Source of the DNA: Buxus sempervirens
Taxonomy: Eukaryota; Streptophyta; Magnoliopsida; Buxales; Buxaceae
Length of the DNA: 64,000 nt
Reading direction: 5' to 3'
Assembly (NCBI GenBank): GCA_947561395.2
Contig: OX387184.1
Location: forward strand, 39,794,766 to 39,858,765
Shown: positions 58,497-64,000 of the stretch, one piece after another
How positions within the stretch are numbered: position 1 is the first letter of the stretch
Layout of the letters: each line of letters starts with the position of its first letter
Notes under the pieces: generated by a model
What the model was told of the DNA's origin: nothing
The model's database searches: none
Seen by the model: only the letters and a program-made list of their open reading frames with translations
Translations under genes and position numbers: made by a program

Positions 58497-59626
58497 GGCT
58501 ACGTTTGGTAACGCTTTTCGGAAGTACTTTTTTGCTTTTGAAAGCAAAAAATTACTTTTAAAAGCAAAAGTACCGTTTGGTAACGCACACGAGAAGCAAT
58601 TTACTAAAAGCAAAGAAGCAATTTTATTGCTTTTCACCGGAAGCAACAAAACGTTGCTTCTCAATTTTTTTACAAAATTGCTTTATTGCTTTCAAAACCC
58701 CTTGATACCCTATTGCTTTATTTCTATATTAAAGATGATGCCTCAATACTCACTTAAGAAGCAACAACGTATTGTTATTGCTAGAGCCGGCAAAATGCCA
58801 CCGACCCGACGGGTCAATCCGATTATAAACGGGTTGGGTTGACCCGTTTATTAATTGGGTTGGGGTTTCCCCAACCCGCCAGTAATCGGGTCAACCCGAT
58901 TATGACCCGACAAGTAACCCGATAAATAAATAAAAAAGATGGCAAAAGTATCATGTCCCAACCCGATTAACCCCAAAACCCGACCCGAACCCGGTACAAC
59001 CGGATCCAAATAACCCCACAACCCTATTTTAATATTTTTTTTTTGAAAAATAACAGTAATCGGGTCAACCCGATTATGACCCGCCCGATAGGTAACCCGA
59101 TTAAAAAAAAAAGATGGCAAAAGTATCATGTTTTGACCCTGATTAACCCCAAAAACCCGACCCGAACCCGGTACAACCGGATCCAATTAACCCTCCAACC
59201 CTATTTTAATAATATTTTTTGAAAAATACAAATAATAATAAACGGGTTGGCGTGTTGAACCTGTTTATTGGCGGGTTGGGTTTGGGTTGGGGGTTTTCCA
59301 ACCCGCCTTAATTTAGTCCAACCCGATTATGACCCGATTAACCCTAACCCGATTATTTGAATGTAATTAAATGACTATTTTATGAATCTTTTATAATATT
59401 GGACTTATATTTTTGAGTATATTTCTAAGTACAATACTTTTAAGAAAGCAAAAAGCAATTTCTATGTTACTGCATTTACCAAACATGCTTTTTTGTTTCT
59501 TAGAAGCAAAGCAAAAGTTTACCAAACGCATTTGCTTCAAGAAAAGATCTTTCGAAAAGCATAAAATTGCTTTTTTGCTTTCTTGCTTTTAGAAGCAAAA
59601 AAGCAAAAGTGTTACCAAACGCAGCC
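58497..59626. mobile_element. PIF/Harbinger-type (Tourist-like) element, 1130 bp
   Basis: The ends are GGCTACGTTTGGTAACGCTTTT and the complement of GGCTGCGTTTGGTAACACTTTT, flanked by TAA on both sides (58494-58496 and 59627-59629), as expected for PIF/Harbinger. Both arms are full of GCAAAA/TTTTGC words that pair across the element. No transposase is present. The centre holds a foreign-looking CGGGTTG-rich block. Confidence 0.8.
58785..59350. repeat. GACCCG-rich tandem block nested in the Harbinger element
   Basis: A unit of about 173 bp starting AGTAATCGGGTCAACCCGAT occurs at 58880 and 59054. Each contains AAAGATGGCAAAAGTATCAT and CCCGACCCGAACCCGGTACA. The edges carry inverted CGGGTTGG/CCAACCCG words. 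It probably represents a second, nested non-autonomous element; a frame of 111 codons on the minus strand is an artefact of the repeat. Confidence 0.65.
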
Positions 59627-59629
59627 TAA

Positions 59630-60880
59630 TTCTGCAGGTCTTCTCACTCACCTAAATCAGGTATTCCTCTAATTATTATCGTCTCCATGATGCTTTAGGT
59701 GATTGGTTTTTCTAGTGTAGCGAATGTGTGTGTTTTGTATTATTTTGCTGTTAATGAAAGTCATAGCTGTTAAGAGAAAATTGCAAAGTGATTATTGAAA
59801 TGTAATATCCCGATTCATAATTATTATCCAATCACAAGAGATGGTTTAGTATTTTTGAGTAAATAACCTGTTCTGTTGAATGAAGCTTTAATTGTCATGA
59901 GGCTTGAAGACGTGGTGAAATTTATGTATTCAGTTATGCTATTAAAGTATGTTGGTGATTTAGTCATGTGTATTTATAACAGTTCTGGTCTTTCTATGAG
60001 GATTGCAATTCCATTGCTAGATTAGTGTTCTTATAATTGTAATTTTGGAATGCAATTTATATAGGTTCGGTCATATATGTACATGATTTGTTGGCCTATT
60101 TATGCCATAATTTTATGGATGATTGTCTATCACAGTGACATATCCTCATCACATTAGTGTTTAGGTATTTTTTAGAAATCTCAAAAAAAAAAAGATAAAA
60201 ATCAGAATTTTGTATTTTAGAAAATTTGAGTTCAATATTTTATTTTTTAGGAATTTAAAATTCTAAGAAATTTGCATATATAGAATTTTAGAAATTTTGC
60301 CATTTTATGATTTTAGAAATAGTTTATTTGCACAAATTCCAGTAAATTAGAAACCTCCCTTTTTAGGATTTGTAAATATTTAATCTCTTTTTTAGAATTT
60401 AAAAATATAAAAAGAATAATCTTTATTTTTTTGTTTTCATTTATGGATTGGGTCTATGCCACAATGAAATATCATTTTATGTGATAAACCCTAAAATCCC
60501 ACATTTTTATTTTCATTTTTTTGTGTAAATATTGAGGTTTAAACTATTGTATTTTTAGAAATTTAGGATTCATATTTAAGAATTTTTGTACATAAGAAAT
60601 TCTAGATTTTTTTGAATCTTGCCATTTTAGAAATATTCTCTTTGTACAAATTTTAGCAAAATTGGAAACTTCCCTTGTGTAAATATTAGTCTTAGAATTT
60701 TAGGAAATTGTAAATAAATAAATAATTTTTAGGGTGATAAGGTAACTGGTTTATTGAACCAGCGGTGGTTGGGTGCCTAACACCTTTCCAACCGCTTAAG
60801 TGAACCCCCTAACCCAGAAACCTGATTAGACCAATTTTAAGTATATATTAATTTTTTTGGTGTCCATCCACATTCAAATT
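59630..60880. other. AT-rich intergenic DNA
   Basis: From about 60170 to 60730 short words such as TTTTAGAAATTT and GGAATTTAAAATT recur without a fixed period. No gene or transposon end is seen. Confidence 0.5.
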
Positions 60881-60887
60881 GAATCAT

Positions 60888-61155
60888 GATGGTGGCGACA
60901 CTATTGAACCAAACCGACCCCTACGAGCCGGGCCGTGTTCCCACAGGGACCAATGTATGTATCTGATCTTGAAGTTCCAACTTAGCCAGCTGGTTCGCAA
61001 TCCCATTAGCCTCTCTACACACGTGGTTAAACGAGACATTCAACTAACGTGCCAAGGCTCTAGCTCTACTAATTAGATGTGAGAGTCTCCATAACCCAAA
61101 AAAGTCACTGTCCATCCATCTTATAACTGTAATAGAATCGCCCAATCCTCATTGA
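60888..61155 (-). pseudogene. LINE RNase H (RVT_3) fragment
   Basis: The minus strand reads LISRARALARQLNVSFNHVC followed by REANGIANQLAKLELQDQ, the end of the RNase H-like domain that many plant L1 elements carry after RT. Upstream parts are missing, because the sequence is cut by the LTR that starts near 61165. Confidence 0.7.
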
Positions 61156-61164
61156 AGAGAAACT

Positions 61165-64000
61165 ACAACACCCTGGATCCGATAGTTTTTCTTTTTTTTC
61201 TTATACGAATCAAGGCATTACTTTAGTGATACCAAACAATTAATAACTAGAGCATAAAGGATAAAGGTAAATCAGAGTGCGTCAAAATTTAAACAACTCT
61301 ATTAATTCAATATAAAAGTACTAATAATCCTCAAAATAAACTTCTTAACTCAATACATCAATTTTGAAATTTAAAAGGTAAACTACCTATTCTAAACACT
61401 TCTCATGGCCTATCATGAAAGAAAGAACTTTTAAAACAAATCTCCTAACATAATATGAAAGAAAATAATAAGTTATAGCATGCTCTTCTAGATCATCTGC
61501 AGTGCCCACAAAATTCTTTACCCCAGCTGGCACGTCCTCTGTAAAAGTATCTGAAAACAAAACATTGAAAACAACGGTATGAGATATAAAATCCTAGTAA
61601 GTAGTAACATGCATGAGAGAAAACAGTCCATATAAATTGAAATCCTTTTTCATGATATTCCAACGATAAATCCAAGTACCAAATATCCATGAATAATAAA
61701 GCATGAAATCCAAATCGCATATTTCCAAAGCAAAACCAATAATTAATACTTAGATAACACAATCAGCACACCACACAATTGAGACATCATAGGACTCGTG
61801 AAATAAGACCTCTTTGAGAAGTTAAAACCCACACCAATTGCCACCTCTTGTCGTATGTTAGTTGAGATACACGAATTACAACATAGGGGAGAACCCAACA
61901 AGATACAAAATTGGGGTGGCAAGTACAATTCAATCAAACTGCAACAATATCTAAAACCAACGTGGAAATACCAAACTGAGATACATGTTGGGTAGCCTAA
62001 AATAATAACCACGTCAATATACACGACGAATGGGATTACTGCAGTACGACTAAATACAAGAAGGCCTCACAAAGATACATGGTGGAAACGCATAAATTGA
62101 CACGAGACTAACTAAATAAAGAATGACTCATTTGGTTATCTAGCTAAACTATGGATCTATAACAAGCTATGCCCGCTAGGCACAAAGCAAACATCCTCAA
62201 TGACCATAATATATTCAAGTAATTCAACAGTGTCAATATAAAATATCAATCATTCTAAGATACATGGATGAACCCAAAAGATTATTCCAAGATACATGGG
62301 AAGCCAAATCCTCAATCCAAGATACATGGAGAGGTACCAAACTTATTCCAAGATACAAGGAAATTAAGAAAATCCACAAGATACATGTGAATACCAAAGT
62401 ATTCTCATTCCATTAAAACAAAACCATTATTACTCTAGAAAGATTATAATCTTATAAACTATAGATCTTCAATCAAATACCCAAAATCTGTTATAGGTTT
62501 ATTTGAATAATTCTAGAAATCAAAACATGCTTAAAACCTTCTTAGAAAGTGTAGGAACCAAAGAGAAACAATAAAAACCCTTTTAAATCAACCAAGTCCA
62601 CTAGTCTTAAATCACCTATTCCACCAAAAATTATTTGGCCAGTGAAAACACCTAAATCATATTGGTACATGAGTTGGATTTGCATAAAAATCATTTTAAA
62701 ATTAAAAAGTAGGTCAAAACAATCAAATTTAAAAATCTGGGTTGGGCGCTCAATGTAGCACTCGAGCCTTGTCTTGGGTGTTCAAGTTTAAATTATTTTT
62801 GATAAAGGTCGCTCGCTGTCACGCTTGAGCAACAGGTCGAGTGCTAGAAATCTGGGTTTCAAAGCATGGGCGCTCCAGGTAGCACTTGAGCCACACGTTG
62901 GGTGCCAGGTCAAGTTTCAGATTTATCTTTTGGGTTTCAATATTTTAAAAAGACAGGTGGAGCACTCGAATGGGCTCTCGAGCGACATTGGGCATTCGAT
63001 TTATTCAACAGGGCGCCTGATCTATCGCTCGAGCCAGATGTCGGACGTCCGGCTAATTCATAAAAATCTGGGTTTTTCCAAAAACGCATGAAAATTCATT
63101 CTAAATTTAAATCACACCAAACCAACTCCTCAAATCACTTTGAAATCATATATTCTCATCCTCTAAGCCTGCTAGATCATACCAAACACATCAAAACATA
63201 TTTTACAATAAATCTCATACGAAACCAAACGAAAACCACACTTTTAGACATATTTGGCAGTTTATGAACCTTCTCAATAAAACTATATTAAATCACCATA
63301 AAAGCACATCAAATCCATTCTAAACAATCTATAAACTATCCAAAACATCCAACCAAGCCTTGGAATCCATATTTGTCGATTAAACATAAAATCATGCATC
63401 GTTTCCAAGTTGTAAAGGTTACTACTTAACTCCTCTAGCCAAAACTTCATTTCTTCTCTTTCTTCTTCTCACCTTAGCCGATTTCTCTCTTGTTCTAAAC
63501 CCAGCTGTGAGCTCCTTCCTCTCTCTCTCTCTTGATCATAGGATCCTCCAAAGAAACTTCAAAACCTTCTATCTCCCTCCTTTTATACAATCCTCCAATT
63601 AGGAGTCCTAATTATATTTGGAAAGCTTCCTAATAACCCAACTTTTCTATTTTATTCTAATTCTTCTTCTAAATCCTTTCTCTTAACTCCCATATAGAGG
63701 AAACTTCTGTTTTAATCTATTTTCGTCATATTTTAAATCCCTATTTTTAAATATTACCAAATCACCCCAAAGCCTCTCTTTCTTCCAAATTTAAGGCCTC
63801 TAATTAATTATAATTACCAATAGCCCTTTTCCATTAATTAAGCCATAAATCAAGCTATTTAAATCCAAATTCAACCTAAATCAGATCTAATTAATTGTTT
63901 TAGATTTAATATTATTTAACTAATCAATTTATTAATTAGCTTAATAGAAAAAGACGAAAATACCGTTTTTATTTATTCTTTTGTTTTTGACGTGTGTTAT
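61165..64000. mobile_element. LTR retrotransposon LTR, runs off the window
   Basis: It begins CAACACCCTGGATCCGATAG, similar to the TGTAACACCC(T/C)GG starts of many plant gypsy LTRs. It continues with no coding region. Between about 61895 and 62390 the word AAGATACATG and variants occur nine or more times. From 62740 to 63060 there are degenerate repeats of CTCGAGC and GGGCG(C/T)TC. The segment 63100-64000 matches the fragment at 8300-9239, which ends GATATCACA, so the LTR end should lie just past 64000 (last bases here ACGTGTGTTAT). Confidence 0.6.

Noticed and set aside
58851..59186. 111-codon minus-strand frame with internal repeats
   Set aside because: It follows a 173-bp tandem repeat in a non-coding element, and the peptide has no domain character.
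1..64000. tRNA, rRNA, riboswitch or bacterial-type operon features
   Set aside because: None was found by reading for conserved cores or gene order; the content is typical plant nuclear DNA.

Overview
This window is plant nuclear DNA. Genes have GT..AG introns, some several kb long, and most of the sequence is AT-rich transposon debris: L1- and RTE-type LINEs, Ty3/gypsy elements, hAT, MULE, PIF/Harbinger and small TIR elements. A TPLATE-complex subunit, a FAR1-related sequence and an 11S seed globulin point to a flowering plant, probably a eudicot. The very long TE-filled introns suit a TE-rich woody or basal eudicot genome, but the species is inference only.

Two protein-coding genes look functional. 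(1) Positions 2604-23889 (+) carry the last seven coding exons of TWD40-1, a WD40 subunit of the TPLATE/TSET endocytic adaptor complex; its N-terminal propeller exons lie left of the window. One intron (11986-23153, 11.2 kb) holds a nested stack: an RTE LINE fragment, an L1 LINE inside which a hAT element has inserted (with a fold-back MITE inside the hAT), and a retrocopy of an HS1-like stress-response A/B-barrel gene inserted in the same L1. (2) Positions 50089-53916 (+) encode a complete 443-residue CUE-like/DUF1771/Smr protein with a canonical poly(A) signal. Its 5'UTR probably starts near 42.66 kb, so its first intron would also be about 7 kb of transposon.

The remaining coding pieces are broken. 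They are a single DEG9-type protease exon (30.8-31.0 kb, +), a FAR1/FHY3-related pseudogene (32.1-35.1 kb, +), a GRF-zinc-finger-like reading frame with a C-terminal membrane segment (38.4-38.7 kb, +), and an 11S globulin (legumin) pseudogene (39.9-41.4 kb, -).

Mobile elements whose ends and target duplications can be read directly are: a 1.53-kb hAT deletion derivative (885-2413, 8-bp TSD); a 3.7-kb hAT element (16138-19841); a 2.4-kb Ogre/Tat-like solo LTR (35630-38028, 5-bp TSD) that splits a 210-bp tandem repeat; a 450-bp MULE-type MITE (41757-42206, 9-bp TSD) with a diverged relative at 54.7-55.2 kb; a 2.0-kb solo LTR (56198-58222, 5-bp TSD); and a 1.13-kb PIF/Harbinger-type element (58497-59626, TAA TSD). 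A gypsy gag plus LTR (26.7-28.2 kb), a gypsy pol plus LTR (44.5-48.7 kb), a LINE RNase H fragment and another LTR (60.9-64.0 kb) fill most of the rest. I see no tRNA, rRNA, CRISPR or bacterial-type system. The interest lies in nested insertion history, captured gene copies and hAT elements sharing a conserved internal palindrome.
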